Shown here: one piece after another, positions 8,195 through 19,626 of the stretch
Position numbering within the stretch: the first letter of the stretch is position 1
Layout of the letters: every line of letters starts with the position of its first letter
Assembly: GCA_036939755.1 (NCBI GenBank)
Contig: JALLAZ010000034.1
Span: forward strand, 1-29,268
Origin: Stephanodiscus triporus
Taxonomy: Eukaryota > Bacillariophyta > Thalassiosirophyceae > Thalassiosirales > Thalassiosiraceae
DNA length: 29,268 nt
Reading direction: 5' to 3'
The notes under the pieces: model-generated
Told to the model about the DNA's origin: nothing
Database searches by the model: none
What the model saw: only the letters and a program-made list of their open reading frames with translations
Program-made: the position numbers and the translations under genes

Positions 8195-9946
8195 TCACCA
8201 CGATGGATTCAAACTCAGTGAAGGGGATGCCTCGTTTTCCTTTTGCCACGCCGCGGATCCATTGGTGTAGGATTTGTAGGAGGGAGGCCCATTTTTTGTC
8301 CTTGAGCCATATGGTTTTGTGCACGCCGTCAAATTCGAAGCGGAGAAGGCATTTTGATGTTGCAAAGGTCTCCTTGCCCTTGCGGAGTTTTTTGTGTGAG
8401 ATTGGGTTGTGCCGTCATCTTTGCTTGGGGGGAAAACATCGTGTATCCCGTGCAGGATGCCTCGTGCAACATGCTCCACCTGCTGTTGAGTTGTTGGGAT
8501 GATGCAGGCAATAAAGTCGTCCACATAGACCTCAACTAGGTAACGTAGTCGACCCCCGGATTCCGTTGGGGCGCCGACGTTGGCGCCCACCCAGTGAGAG
8601 AATTTGTGTGTTGGTAGAGCCCCTACGCCGGTCTCGATGTAATCCACTGCCACGTCCCATGCCGTCTCGGATGCCGCACAGAAATAAGGTGCCGATTCTA
8701 CCCAGCCCATTTGGAGGGAGTTCGGCACAACGAGGCGTGTTCTTGGCTCCCCGGCTTTTTGCGGCAAGACGTAACAAAAATTCCATGTTTCCCCTTCACG
8801 GCAGTTTAAACGCCAGAAACGTCTTGTATGTCCCATTTTGCCATAAGGATGACAGCCTCGTCAGGAGCTCTGCAAACGCATGTATGATCCGTTTCAAGGA
8901 ATGTCCCAACTGTCCGATCGCGCCCTGTGGGGCGAGCTTTTGAGTGGTATTGTTGACCGATGGGACCGTTCCCCCGTCGTCCAGTCACAACGCGAAGGAC
9001 AGGTCGAGTATCGACCGGTAGGCGCGCGACTTGTGAGGTATCGCTGCCACTGGTGATATTTTTAGTTGCTTGGGGTGGTTATGCTTGATGTTGTCCCAGA
9101 GGACGACGTGTGCCTGGCCCTTGGCGACCTTGTCGGCCACCTCCGTTGCGAAGTGTTCGAGTGCGTCTGGCTTGAGGGCGGACTTGTGGGGCCCGCGATC
9201 GATCGCAGCTTGGACTTGCGCTGTTGTCCAGTTGGAGTTGGTGCCCGTCGCTGTTGGGCAGCCGAATTTTTCCCAGTCCGTCAGGAGTGTTGCCGCCTTG
9301 TGCTTGAGGGCCAGTCCTTGTGGGGCCATCTTGCTATCTGCCAATGTGTTGTTTTGTTTGTCCCAATGATCTTTGCCGAGGAGAGTGCTGCTCCGGTGCC
9401 GCTGCCATTGGGAGGTCACCGGTTGTGTCAGTAGCATATTCTGGCGGTGCAGTTTGTCTTGTTTCCGCAGTTGTGGTGTTGTGGCCCCAGCTGCGATCCG
9501 CCCGTGGCATTGATGAGCGGTGGGCGGAGGAGGTTGTTGTCCTCGTTGTTGCCGGTTCCCGCCTGGTGTGGCCTATTGTCCCTCGTGTCTCCCGTGCTGT
9601 CTGTGGTACTGATGTCCATGTTGCTGTTGCTCACTGTGCTGCCCCAGGCCGTGTTGCTGTTATCACTGAGGTCGTAATCAGATGTTGACTTACCTTGTCC
9701 GTTGTCGAGTAGTTCCCGGGGTAAGACCCATCCGTCCTCTCCCTTGTTCCTGTGGCCACTGGTCATATGGCGTGGCACGTTGGTGGTGGTTTTTCCTGTA
9801 CGGTCTGCGGGCACATGCCCGATAAGTGTTTTGCTCGGTGGCCTAGTTGGCTTTGTTGAGAGCAAGTCCACTTTGTTGTCTAATTTAACTTTCTTAGTGT
9901 TGTTTCCCATGATTCCCCCTTCCCTAAAGTTCGTGTTTACCCCCAT
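8195..9946 (-). pseudogene. Linker and reverse transcriptase of the DIRS-like element, multiply frameshifted
   Basis: A polar Asn/Asp-rich linker (9946-9428) precedes the RT. RT begins in one frame (9437-8985) with KISPVAAIPHKSRAYRSILDL. It continues in other frames with MAKWDIQD (near 8830), holding the first catalytic Asp, and then in a third frame (8836-8195) with FWRLNCREGE, LVVPNSLQMGWVESAPYFC and the catalytic YVDD box at 8516-8527. The metal-binding residues are thus readable, but at least two single-base frameshifts fall between them (about 8845 and 8820), plus another near 8380. RT copies the element RNA. This copy cannot make an intact enzyme. The VxxPNSLQMGW and YVDD context is typical of RT-tyrosine recombinase elements. 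Confidence 0.75.
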
Positions 9947-10271
9947 TGTGCCCCGCTCCCGTGTGCGCCCGTGTTGTGGTGCACATGGCCCCTGTCAGGC
10001 CTGGGGGCCTTCCGTCTTTAGGCGCTTGCCAGGGGACCCTTCCCCTCCTCCGCCCCCAACGCAAGCGTTGACACCCAGTGTGAGCATTTGGACGACTGCG
10101 TCCGCAAACCCGTTGGTGTGAGGGCCTGTACACCCGCGAGGAAACTACGTCCCATGTTTTTGGAGATTTGTTCGACCAGGTGCAGATCGTGCCCCCCCCC
10201 CACTGCACGGTGTGACGGTGGCCGTCCTTACCTCTACCCCCAGGGTGAAAATGAGGCGCCACTCACACCAG

Positions 10272-11451
10272 TCAAGGAATTCCGGGTCCTGGCACAAGGC
10301 CGGCTCTGGTATCCCGATGTTTAGGAGGCTGGAGTCGTTCTTTTCCTGGGCAGCAGCGATACACCACTCGAGTATTAGCCGCCAGCGCTCGGGGTCGATG
10401 GTCGTATCCTTGTTGAGGTGGTTTTGGACATACCCATATAGATGATGTGGGAGGCAGGTCCCCCCTTGTGCCTGGATATTCTCCGCAACGAATGACGGCA
10501 GGGCGAGGAGCCAGGCAGGGCGAGGAGCCAGGGAAGCATCTTCTCCGTGAGTGTGACGTCGTCAGCCCCGGTGGTCCAGAGTTGGTCCCAATTTCCCCAC
10601 TCCGCGAGGTGGTTGTCAAAGTTGATTCTCTTGTTAAGGAACTTGACCTTTGTCCATGCCCATGCATTTTGGGGGGGTAGGATGAACAGGACGGGGTGTT
10701 GGCAGCTGCCCCTGTCGCCGATGAACCCGATGTATTTGCCCTGGACGCCGGCTGCCATGCCGGACATTCCGGAAAATTGCCCAACTGAGTGGGTCATGTG
10801 CACCACTGGGGAGTGTCCCTTCATGAAGGCAAAAGCCCTGAAGGTGGTCTGATTGACTGTTTGATCGTGGAAAGCGACACTCTTGGCTTGTTGGTCCCCG
10901 TCGATGTGGCCTTGCCAGTCGAGCTTGCGGCCGATGACCGTGTCATCCCGCCGATTTTTTATTGTTCCCAGGTGCGCAGCAATGGCACCCCCTGGGCCCT
11001 GGCATGGCCTCCTTGCTGGTTTGTGTGGGGGCTGCCCCCTGTCAAAGACCATGCCTTGGTCGCCAACCCCTCCCACCCCAGTGATGTTGCTTTGGACGAC
11101 AGCGTTGTCGTTCGCGCCCACCTCGTTGGGGATTTCCCCGTGTCCCCATGGGGGTGGCCCCCCTTGCTGTAGTTGCCCTGGGTTTTCCCACTCACTCCTT
11201 TGGGTGGCACCAGTCCTGTTGGCCAGGAGATTTGTTACTCCGAGGGCAGAGAGCCCGCTGACGTAGCTGAACTCGTCGTCGTCATTTCCCCCTTGGCACT
11301 GCGACGCGTGTCGTGTGGGGGGGGTTGCCCTGAACCCCACCGTTCCCATGACGTGGTCGGCAGCGTTGCCAAGATAGTTAATTTTTTCTGTGCAGTAGCT
11401 TGTTTTTGGTCGCCCTTGTTGCCCTGGCATACGCGGCTTTGCTATCCTCAC
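10272..11451 (-). pseudogene. Gag-like protein of the DIRS-like element, frameshifted
   Basis: One open frame runs from 11451 to 10375. A second frame continues the protein from about 10530 down to 10272. The N-terminal part is Gly-, Gln- and Thr-rich. A globular part includes GKYIGFIGDRG, VLFILPPQNAWAWTKVKFLNK and a Trp-rich EWGNWDQLWTTGADD. After MLPWLLALP the frame breaks at a 17-bp tandem duplication (10497-10530). Without the extra copy the reading continues through NIQAQGGTCLPHHLYGYVQNH. A Ser-rich frame upstream of 11451, to about 11690, may be the true N-terminus. No zinc knuckle was found. Assignment as Gag rests on its position before RT. Confidence 0.65.
10497..10530. repeat. 17-bp tandem duplication disrupting the Gag-like frame
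   Basis: GGCAGGGCGAGGAGCCA occurs twice in direct succession (10497-10513 and 10514-10530). Because 17 is not a multiple of three, the duplication shifts the minus-strand Gag-like frame. It is an unambiguous, recent-looking inactivating event. Confidence 0.95.
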
Positions 11452-11460
11452 CAGTAGCCG

Positions 11461-12248
11461 GTGTCTGAGTCGATGTTGTCGAAGTCGGCTGCTGCGGAGG
11501 AAGCCTCGCTGCTATGGTCCGAGGACGAAACGGATGACGAAGAATTTGATGGCAATGACGCCACAGGGTCGAAGGATGATCCCGTCAAGAACCACCACGC
11601 GGAGCCAGACCCCCGGAGGGAGCTGCCGGAGGTCAGGGTGGTCGACGGGGTAACCCGACGTCTCGTAACCTAGGGCCGCGATTTTGTCGCGTTAACACGC
11701 GGATGTTGGGGCGACCAGTCGGGTAAAAGATAATTTCACCACACGGCAGGTGCAAAGGGGAGGAATTCGGGGGGGGGGGGGGGGTCCATGAAAACCAAAC
11801 GATTAGATTCGTTTCGGAAACGATATTTTTACGCTCCCGTGCGCTCGCGCCTGCGCGATGTTGCTGGGGGAATTTTTTTGTGTCCCCTCTCCGGTGCCTT
11901 CGGGCCGCGCTTCCGTAAGATGCGGGGGAGTGTTTGTCCCTATTTTTATTTCTGCTCGTGCCGTTTTGCCGCTGCTTAAAATGCTACTAACTAACCTGGC
12001 AATCAGCATAGCATGGTGGTGCTGTCGAGCCCCAAAAGCGGAACGAGCTTCCCTCATTCCGTGGTGCGTCGCGGTCTGTCCATCGTCCCAAAAAACACGA
12101 AAAAAAACACCACCCCGCTGTGCCCTTCACCTGCCGCATTCTGTGTTTTTGCCTCGCCACCCTCCGTCGTCCCGTCACCAGTGCAACAAACCTCTTCGAT
12201 CTGCAGAACCCCCCCATCAGTTCAATATCAAAGTACCACCATCGCCCC
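11461..12248. other. Upstream flank of the DIRS-like element and promoter region of the TenA gene
   Basis: At 11461-11690 the minus strand carries a Ser-rich frame leading into Gag. The plus strand shows only a 70-codon acidic frame judged to be its shadow. From about 11690 to 12248 no gene is seen. This stretch includes a G16 run (11769-11784), a small CGCGA/TCGCG stem near 11676-11690 and pyrimidine-rich sequence before the TenA start. Confidence 0.5.
11769..11784 (+). repeat. Homopolymer run of 16 G
   Basis: Sixteen consecutive G residues are read directly in the intergenic region. A run this long is prone to sequencing and assembly length error. Confidence 0.9.
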
Positions 12249-13129
12249 ATGGCTCAATCATTCTGGGATGCGGCAGCACCAGTAATCTCTGTCACCGAAC
12301 GGCATCCCTTCCTCGTATCGATGGTCGAAGGCACGCTTAAGCCCGAGAACTTCGCATACTACGCTATTCAAGATGCTCTATACCTGACGGACTTTGCCGA
12401 CTGCCTACGACTGCTGGGTGAAAAGATGGCAGATTTGAATGCGGACGTATCGATGCGATTGCATCAATTTGCGGCGGGAGTTGAAGAGGACGAGAAGGAA
12501 TTGCATAGAACCTTTTTCAAGCAGTGAGTGGACGATAACGTTGCATTCGACTGATATTTGCCTGAATTTTTTAGCTGCCAAATCTTACACTCCTGACAAT
12601 CCAAAACTTACCACATCTCCTGCTAAAGATGGAATATTGACGCAACGAACGCCGAACCCATGCCCCACACTCGTGAGTTGCACAGAAAATCGTTCCAAGA
12701 TAATCTCTTTCGTGCAAGCTCAACTGAATTAGCTTTTGGGCTTTCATAAAATCAACAGTCCTGTACACGTCCTATATGATACGCATCGTATCTACCCGAC
12801 CTCTTGCGGAGGGTTTGGCTGTATTGCTCCCCTGCTTTTGGGTGTACATGCACGTAGGAAATTGCATGCTCAAATTACGCGACAAATTGGGAGATTCAGT
12901 CAAGCGTCCACCGGAGTTTGATGCGTGGATAGACATGTACACCGGAGAAGACTTTGAGAAAGTGGTCAAGGATTACATAGCCATTGTGGATGATATGGCA
13001 AAAGGAGTGGACAGTGAAACGCTAAAAAGGATGGAAGAACATTTTATTATGTCATGTAAGTTGGAGCATCTCTTTTGGGATCAAGCGAACGACTTGGCGC
13101 GATGGCCTGAATTTTTAGAATCAAAATGA
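12249..13129 (+). CDS. TenA/Thi-4 family aminopyrimidine aminohydrolase (3 exons)
   Basis: TenA proteins hydrolyse aminopyrimidine breakdown products of thiamin so that the pyrimidine can be reused. Exons are 12249-12523, 12629-12672 and 12759-13129, with GTGAGT donors. The joined frame is exactly 229 residues, the normal family length. Key residues line up with bacterial TenA: Asp42 and Tyr45 in QDALYL, Cys132 in LLPCFWVYMHVG (catalytic Cys), and Glu209 in CKLEHLFWDQA. Exon 2 is only 44 nt (QWNIDATNAEPMPHT), but its phases fit both sides. The frame is open upstream to an ATG at 12120, adding 43 residues that could be a targeting peptide. The inner ATG was chosen because the fold starts with FWDAAAPVISVTERHPF. 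With the active-site Cys present, it is likely an active hydrolase. Confidence 0.9.
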
Positions 13130-13420
13130 ATGTCTTTCTATTTTAATTGAATCGAACTACTATGTTTGGTTATCTTGACGGAGCAGAGGTTACATTTGGG
13201 TGGTTTTGTTTCTGCAGAAATGGAAATGACCAGAGGTCGGGCCACCTTAAGGGATATTTGATCTAACAAATAGCAAAAAAGATATCACAAGTTCTATGTG
13301 TATGAATCCTATTTATCTCAACTTACGATACACTCTCTTCTCTATGCGAACCGCTTGCTTTTTTGCGCTCGCATGCAAAATAAAATATTTGCCTCAAGGA
13401 TCAAGGCCCCGAATGAAAAG

Positions 13421-15646
13421 ATGTCTTCCCCCGCGGCAACGACGACGACGACGACGACGCCATCGCCGCCGCCGCCGACTTGTTCGGCCGACGAGCAGGT
13501 CGCCGATCTAACTACTGCCCTCCAGCGGGAGAAGACCGCGAAGCGCAAAATGTACGGCTACCTTGTGAAGATCGCCGACGAGCTCAAGACCCTTCGCGCC
13601 GAGAGCGAGCAGCTGATATGCGCTTCCGAGTACGCGCAGAAGGCGTGGCACGAGGGGGGGATGTGGAGGGGTCCGAACGTGTTGCCCGGCGCGTCGTCGT
13701 CGCTCGATGCTTCCAGGAGGGGATCACCGGATGGGAATAATAATAACGGCGGCCCTAAGCCCTGCGGCGGACCGGGCCTCGTCCCCCGTGCCCCCGTGAG
13801 CTTGACCGATCTGTTCTTGGATATTGTTAGTGAGTTCCAAATTCGCGTTGGATTTGCATGGGCGGATGTAGCCCTTCTACTTCGCGCCCGCACCATCGCT
13901 TATTCCTAACAACGTTCGCACTCTTTCACTTTTACTATGAATTTTCGTAAGCCGTGACGAGCTTCTCCCGCGTGGGAGCCGCGATCCAGGACCGCGGGAC
14001 CATCGACCTGCCCATCTTCGCTTACTTCGTTGTATTCTGGTCGATATGGAAGAAGGAGGAGTCGTACTCGACGCGCTTCGACACCACGGACATCTCGTCG
14101 CACCTGACGACGCTGTCGGTGTGCTTCGCTCTCCTGGGGGGGAGCTTATCGGCCTACTCGACGTTCGATTCCGGCGGATGCACCCGAATAATGGGCGTGG
14201 CCATGTTCTCCGCCCTCCTGCACGTGGTTTTGCACGTTCGGGTGTGGTATTGGTTCAAGGAAGCCGACGGAACGCGGGGGGGGACCGCCGAATCCGTTAA
14301 TTTTTCCGTGAAGAAGTACGCCATCTTCAACACGGTCATGAATGTCCTCGAGATGATCACTTGGGGACTGGGGATCTATCTGCCGAACGGGAGCATTTGG
14401 AGGAAGTGGATCTTCCTAGTCGGGATCGTACTGAATCTGAGGCTACCGGGCATGATCATGCCGAATGATTTTCACGGTGAGTCGAACAACGCTTAGTGTT
14501 GGTTCGCTAGAGTACCTGTCATCCCTTCGAACTTAGGGAGAGATCCACTGTTCTTACATTGCCGATAATCTCATCCTCCCATAACGATTTGAATACAATT
14601 CATCGTTCGCAGCCGCGTGCTCCAAACGCGGCGTCCTATTCATCCTACTCCTTGGATTCAATCTTCAAAGCATTCTTACCACAGCATCTCCCTTCTTTAA
14701 TTACTGGGAACCGACCTGGGACCAGGTGAGACCACTATTTTGATTCACTTTCATGCCGCCTCCGATTATTTTGTGTGTATTTGCTTTGTGTCCTCAGCGT
14801 CACTGCGCATATTTCCAATGCCAAATTTCTCTGACATCGTCCACTCGTGTGCATCTTCAGTATGCGTTTCTATTCCTGGCGTGCTTCCTCCTGTTCATGA
14901 TCAAGCTGCTCTACGTGGACGACACCTACACAATCGCGCCACACGATCATGCCCTCCTCTACAACAGAGCCGCCGGATTTTTCTTCAACATGGGGAACGT
15001 CGCTTTGCTGCTGTTCACGACAGTTCTCGGTTCTGGTTTAAACTTGCTGACGCATAGCTACCTCGCAGCGGCTGCGGCGTTGCCAAACGATGCGAAGAAT
15101 TTAGTCTGTGGCGGGCTGTCAGCTGTTGTTTTCTCGATTTTCTTTATTAAATGCATGCACATACGCCGGGTGCCTACTGAACCCAAGCACCACGAGCAAA
15201 TGTTTTTGATCGTGTACTTTACGCAAGTCGTTGGCATCCTCATCGTCGTTTTCATTACGGCCCGCATGTGCTTCCTGCCGGCGGGAGAAACCTACGGATT
15301 CTTGGCATTGTTGATGCGGAACGAGATCGAGATGCTCTTCGTCTTGGTTATTTTCGCGGTGCTGTTGCTCGGTATTTCATACACTGACGAGGCCCTCGAG
15401 TTGCGCTTGTACAGCGACGCGTCCGAGGCGAGCGAGAATCGAGTGCGTCCGTTCGGGATTTGGACGTACTTCAACTACGACGAGCCGCTTCATCTGGAAG
15501 CATTGGCCTTGGAACGCAACCGAGGGTTGGCACAGAGATCTCCATTGCTCGGGGCGTCGGTGATGAGCTTTTCTGGGTCGATGTCTGGATTCTCGATGTA
15601 TAACTCTTTCGCAAATTTCGCCGCCTTATCGAAAGAGGAAGCGTGA
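13421..15646 (+). CDS. LtrA (low temperature requirement A) family multi-pass membrane protein (4 exons)
   Basis: Exons are 13421-13829, 13952-14476, 14613-14725 and 14861-15646. All have GT-AG introns (122, 136 and 135 nt) and consistent phases, giving 610 residues. The first about 125 residues are soluble: a Thr/Pro run, a short coiled coil (EQVADLTTALQREKTAKRKMYGYL) and Gly/Asn-rich sequence. The membrane region opens with SLTDLFLDIVTVTSFSRVGAAI, split by intron 1, which matches the LtrA signature (ELFFDLVFVFAI-like). Many hydrophobic helices follow. Exon 3 starts the HAACSKRGVLFILLLGFNL segment, equivalent to the family's HFxERxGLFxIIxLGE, but with both acidic residues changed. The last about 80 residues are a cytosolic tail. 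The biochemical role of LtrA proteins is poorly known. The start could also be a further-upstream in-frame ATG (13298). Confidence 0.85.
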
Positions 15647-16171
15647 AATGTCGTGACTATCATTGAGAGCACATCGTTTGTAGTTGTCCCAATATTAATC
15701 TTCTTGGTGAAAGAGACGAGGCGCCACTAGATCCTTCATACTTTGATGCAAAAGAAAAACAGGCTATGCAAGAAAGCAAGAACAAATGCAGTAATTCTTT
15801 TCGACCGCACTGGGGCGTCACGAGTGGCAATTCTTCCCTTACTTTCGTCAAGAGCAAGCAGGATAGCACTTCCGCCCTACTTTTCCCTCATCAAAGATGA
15901 TACTATTCAATAGAAATCCTTTTAACATTAGATTATTTGTCTCTCATAAACCGACAGTTAGCGATCAACATTTTTATTTTCTCTGAGATGAGAGAGCACA
16001 TTATTTCTTTTGGCGGGAAGAGCGGAGGAGAGTACTTACGTGGTGGTATGTAGGAGTGAGAGAAAAATTGGCGCGACCCTCGCTCCTCTACCTATCTCTC
16101 GTTTGTCATTTTTTGGGGTTTCAATCGAGTGAAAGTGATAACGCGGCACCGCCACCGAAAATAATAATAAA
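15647..16171. other. Intergenic region, promoter of the ligase gene
   Basis: These 525 bases are AT-rich and lie between the LtrA stop and the ligase start. I see no gene with motifs on either strand. The end near the ligase ATG (about 16020-16171) should hold its promoter and 5' UTR. Confidence 0.5.
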
Positions 16172-16205
16172 ATGGCCGGGCAGAGATCGCTGACGTCCTT
16201 CTTCG

Positions 16206-16236
<31 letters not shown>

Positions 16237-19200
16237 TGCTTCGTCGAAGAAGAAGGAGAAAGGCGCGACCACGACTGCGGCTACGACTACGACTACGACG
16301 TCGACGGCGACGGCGACGGGCGGATGTCGTCGGCCTCCTCCCCCTCCCCAGGAGGACAAGAATGGGAAGGACGCGACGATCGATGCCGCGGCGGCCCGCG
16401 TCGACATGGAGAACCTGACGAACGGGGGAGACCAGGACCTCGTGGACACCGACGACGACGGCGACGACGGCGACGACAACGATGACAACGAGGAGGCGCC
16501 GGTCGCGTCGTCGGCTAGGAGGCAGAAGCGCATCAGGAACGAGTCCTCATCCGCCGCTCTCGGGAAGCGGGTCATCGACGACGAGAGCGAGGAGGAGGAT
16601 AAAGACGAGGAGTTGGAGGACGACGACGAGGGCGACGACGAGGAGGATTATGATGACGAACGCGACGCGGACGAAGAAGACAAGGAGGCGGAGGAGGAGG
16701 AGGAAATGAAAGTCGACGACGACGACGATGACGCGGTCCTCAAAGGAAAATCCAACAAGAAGCAAAAGACCCTCGACGGCAGGGATGCCGTCGTCGTCGT
16801 CAACAAGAAGAAGCCGACCCCATCCTCCGCCACGACAAAAAAATCAGAGACCGTCGCCAGGGCCATGAAATCGAACGAACGACTACTCGAGATCATGTCG
16901 GGCGAGGTCGATCCCAACGCCAACGGCGACTCCGGCGAGCTCCTGTGGATGCCGTACGACAAGCCGACGCCGTACTCGGCGCTGTGCGACGTCTTCACCG
17001 GCATCGAGAATACGTCGGGACGGTTGGAGATACAGGAGAGGTTGACGACGTTGTTCCGTACGGTGCTGCTCAGGGAGATGACGGAGGGGGGGAAGGACGG
17101 CGCCGCGGCGGCGATTCCCCGACGCGCGTCCGACCTTCACGCCCTGGTCTACCTGGCCTCGAACACCGTCGCGCCACAGCACGCAAACATCGAGCTCGGC
17201 GTGGGCGACTCCATCCTGATCAAGGCCATCGGCGAGGCGTCCGGAACGTCAAACGACATGATCAAGAAAAAGTACGAGAAGGAGGGGGACCTGGGAGACG
17301 TCGCGATGAACGCCAAGGGACGGCAGAGGACGTTGGTGGGGTTCAGCGTCAAAGGTGGCTCGGCGGGCGGGCCGAAGAGGCTGAGCTGCGTCGACGTGCT
17401 CAGGGTTTTCAAGGAGATCGTGAGTACATCGTCGTCGTCAACGCTGTTCTCGCTTTCGCGCATATCATCTTCCGCTTCGTCGTGCATTCACGCCCCTTCC
17501 CCCGAAAAACGCCGCGCTCGCGGATCTTCGTCCGTCGACTTCCCGCGGACGCGAAATCGAACGATTGCGCGCGCATCCCCTTAAGGCCAACGTCACCGGA
17601 TCGCAGTCCCAAAAGTGGAAGGTCGACAAGATAAAGTCCCTCCTCGTGCGAGCCAAGGGCACCGAGTCGCGGTACATCATCCGCGGACTCCAGGGGAAGC
17701 TGCGCATCGGCCTGGCCCAGAGCACGGTGCTCGCGAGTCTCGCGCACGCGGCCCTGCTGACCAGGCCCGCGGGCGTGGCGCACACGAGCGAGGGGAGATT
17801 GGAGGAGATCCGGAATATGGACGGGACAGACGGCAAGTGTGGGTCGGCGGCCGCTGTGGGCCTGTCCCGTCTTCTGGTTATTTGTTATGTGATCCATTTC
17901 TGTTCGTTCCCGGCTCCACGATGCGCCTACTCTGATAGTCGTCCATGTCTCTTCTCTCTCTCTCTCTTACCTCCCTCTATCTCTACGAAATAACAGAGGC
18001 CTTTCCCGACGCTGCCCGTAAGCTATGCTGCAGCCCCCCCCCCCCCCTTGACGTCCAACTCGAGGCCGCCGTGGCAATAGTCAAGAGGGCATACAACGAG
18101 GTCCCGTCGTACGATTCCCTCCTCGATGCTCTCCTGTCGCAGCCACTTCACGAATTGCACAGGCACTGCTCTCTCACCCCCGGCGTCCCCGTCGGACCAA
18201 TGTTAGCAAAGCCAACGAAGAGCATAAAGGACGTACTGAAGCGCCTCGACGGGATGAGGTTCACCCTCGAGTACAAGTACGACGGCGAGCGGGCGCAGGT
18301 TCACATGCTACCGAACGGCGAGACGAGGGTCTTTTCCCGGTCGCTCCTCGACAGCTCGGAGAAATTCCCGGAGGGTGAGAGCAGTGGACAAATTTTTATG
18401 TCATGAACATACATTTTAGCTTGGCTCACGCTGACAAGACGCAATCTCACTTCCCTCCGCTGCGCCCAGTGCCTCTCTACGTCCGTGAGTCGTGCGCCGC
18501 ATCAGGGGTGACGGATTTCGTCCTAGATGCCGAGGTGGTTGCTTTCAATCGCGAGACGGGACAATTCGCTCCGTTCCAGGTCCTTTCGACGCGCAAGCGC
18601 ACGGGCGAGTCGGCGGAGAGCGCCAAGATACGCGTGATCGTCCAGGCGTTCGACTTGATGTACCTGAACGGCAAGTCGCTGTTGGATAAGACGTTAGCGG
18701 AAAGGAGGGACTTGATGAAGAGGAATTTCCTCCCGATCGACGACAAGTTTCAGTGAGTGATCCGTTCGACCCTTTTTGTCGCGTGCTGGGCGCATTCATT
18801 TCTGCTGATTTTTATATGCCACATACATCATTGGAAATTATTGCAGGTATGCCACATCGATGGACCACAAAGAAGATGGCGACACCGCCGCCATCGAAGA
18901 ATTCCTCGATGCTGCGGTGAAGGGTCAATGCGAAGGCCTTATGGTCAAGACATTGGACGAGAATGCCGCCTACGAGCCCAGCCGTCGTTCGCTGAACTGG
19001 TTGAAGCTAAAGAAAGATTACCTCGACGGGCTTGGCGACTCCGTTGATTTAGTTCCCTTGGGGGCGTGTGAGTATTGCCATGATGGTCTGATATTATCTA
19101 TTAAATCGTTTGCCCGACCAGTGTTCTGATCAACATCCCTCTCTATAATATGCCCAATAATCAAGACCACGGTAAGGGGAAAAGAACCGGCGTCTACGGC

Positions 19201-19626
19201 GCGTATCTACTCGCGTGCTACGACGAAGACACGGAAGAGTTTCAAAGCGTGTGCAAAATCGGAACTGGCTTCTCCGACGAGGATCTGAAAGAACTCGCTG
19301 CCTCGCTCAACAATCATACCATCCCAGAAAAGAGCTCTCAATATAACGTTTCGGACGTTTTGGCGTGCGATGTGTGGTTCGACGCGGTGCAAGTATGGGA
19401 AGTCAAGGCGGCCGACCTTTCCAAATCGTCGACGCACAAGGGCGCCGTCGACAAGACTGGCGAGGTCGGTAGGGGCATCGGCCTGCGGTTTCCGAGGTTC
19501 GAACGCGTCCGTCCAGATAAGAAGCCAGAGGCGGCAACTACGAGTGATCAGATTTTGGAGATGTATTATGCCCAGGATTCTATCGTCGGAGGTGGTGATG
19601 GCGGTGATGACATGGATGGCATATGA
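16172..19626 (+). CDS. LIG1: Replicative ATP-dependent DNA ligase I (about 6 exons)
   Basis: It joins Okazaki fragments and repair nicks in the nucleus. Exons are 16172-17419, 17586-about 17855, about 17999-18374, 18470-18752, 18847-19067 and 19166-19626, giving about 950 residues (human LIG1 has 919). The N-terminus has a PCNA-binding PIP box, QRSLTSFF at residues 4-11, as in animal ligase I. A disordered tail with long Asp/Glu, Ser and Thr runs follows. The DNA-binding domain runs from about residue 235. Motif I is [10 protein letters not shown], with the AMP-accepting Lys at nt 18275-18277. Other motifs are [38 protein letters not shown] and [12 protein letters not shown]. The exon 5/6 joint gives [11 protein letters not shown], matching the family. 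Intron 2 boundaries are uncertain: GTGGGC/GAG and GTGTGG/CAG pairs both keep frame, and a C14 run at 18034-18047 lies at the exon 3 edge. Confidence 0.92.

Larger units (their letters stand above)
6070..11690 (-). mobile_element. Degenerate DIRS-like (tyrosine-recombinase) retrotransposon
   Basis: Reading the minus strand from right to left gives a Gag-like region (about 11690-9440), reverse transcriptase (9437-8195), RNase H (about 8095-7560) and a phage-integrase-type tyrosine recombinase (about 7456-6400). This order, with a tyrosine recombinase in place of a DDE integrase and no aspartic protease seen, is the hallmark of DIRS/Ngaro-type elements, which integrate without target-site duplication. 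Every module is broken by frameshifts or stops, so this copy cannot be autonomous. The exact termini are not determined. The left limit is set by the end of recombinase-like reading and the right limit by where a Ser-rich frame before Gag fades out. Confidence 0.8.

Noticed and set aside
11461..11673. Plus-strand 70-codon acidic frame
   Set aside because: It is opposite a Ser-rich minus-strand frame leading into the Gag-like region. Acidic and Ser codons mirror each other, so it is probably a shadow.
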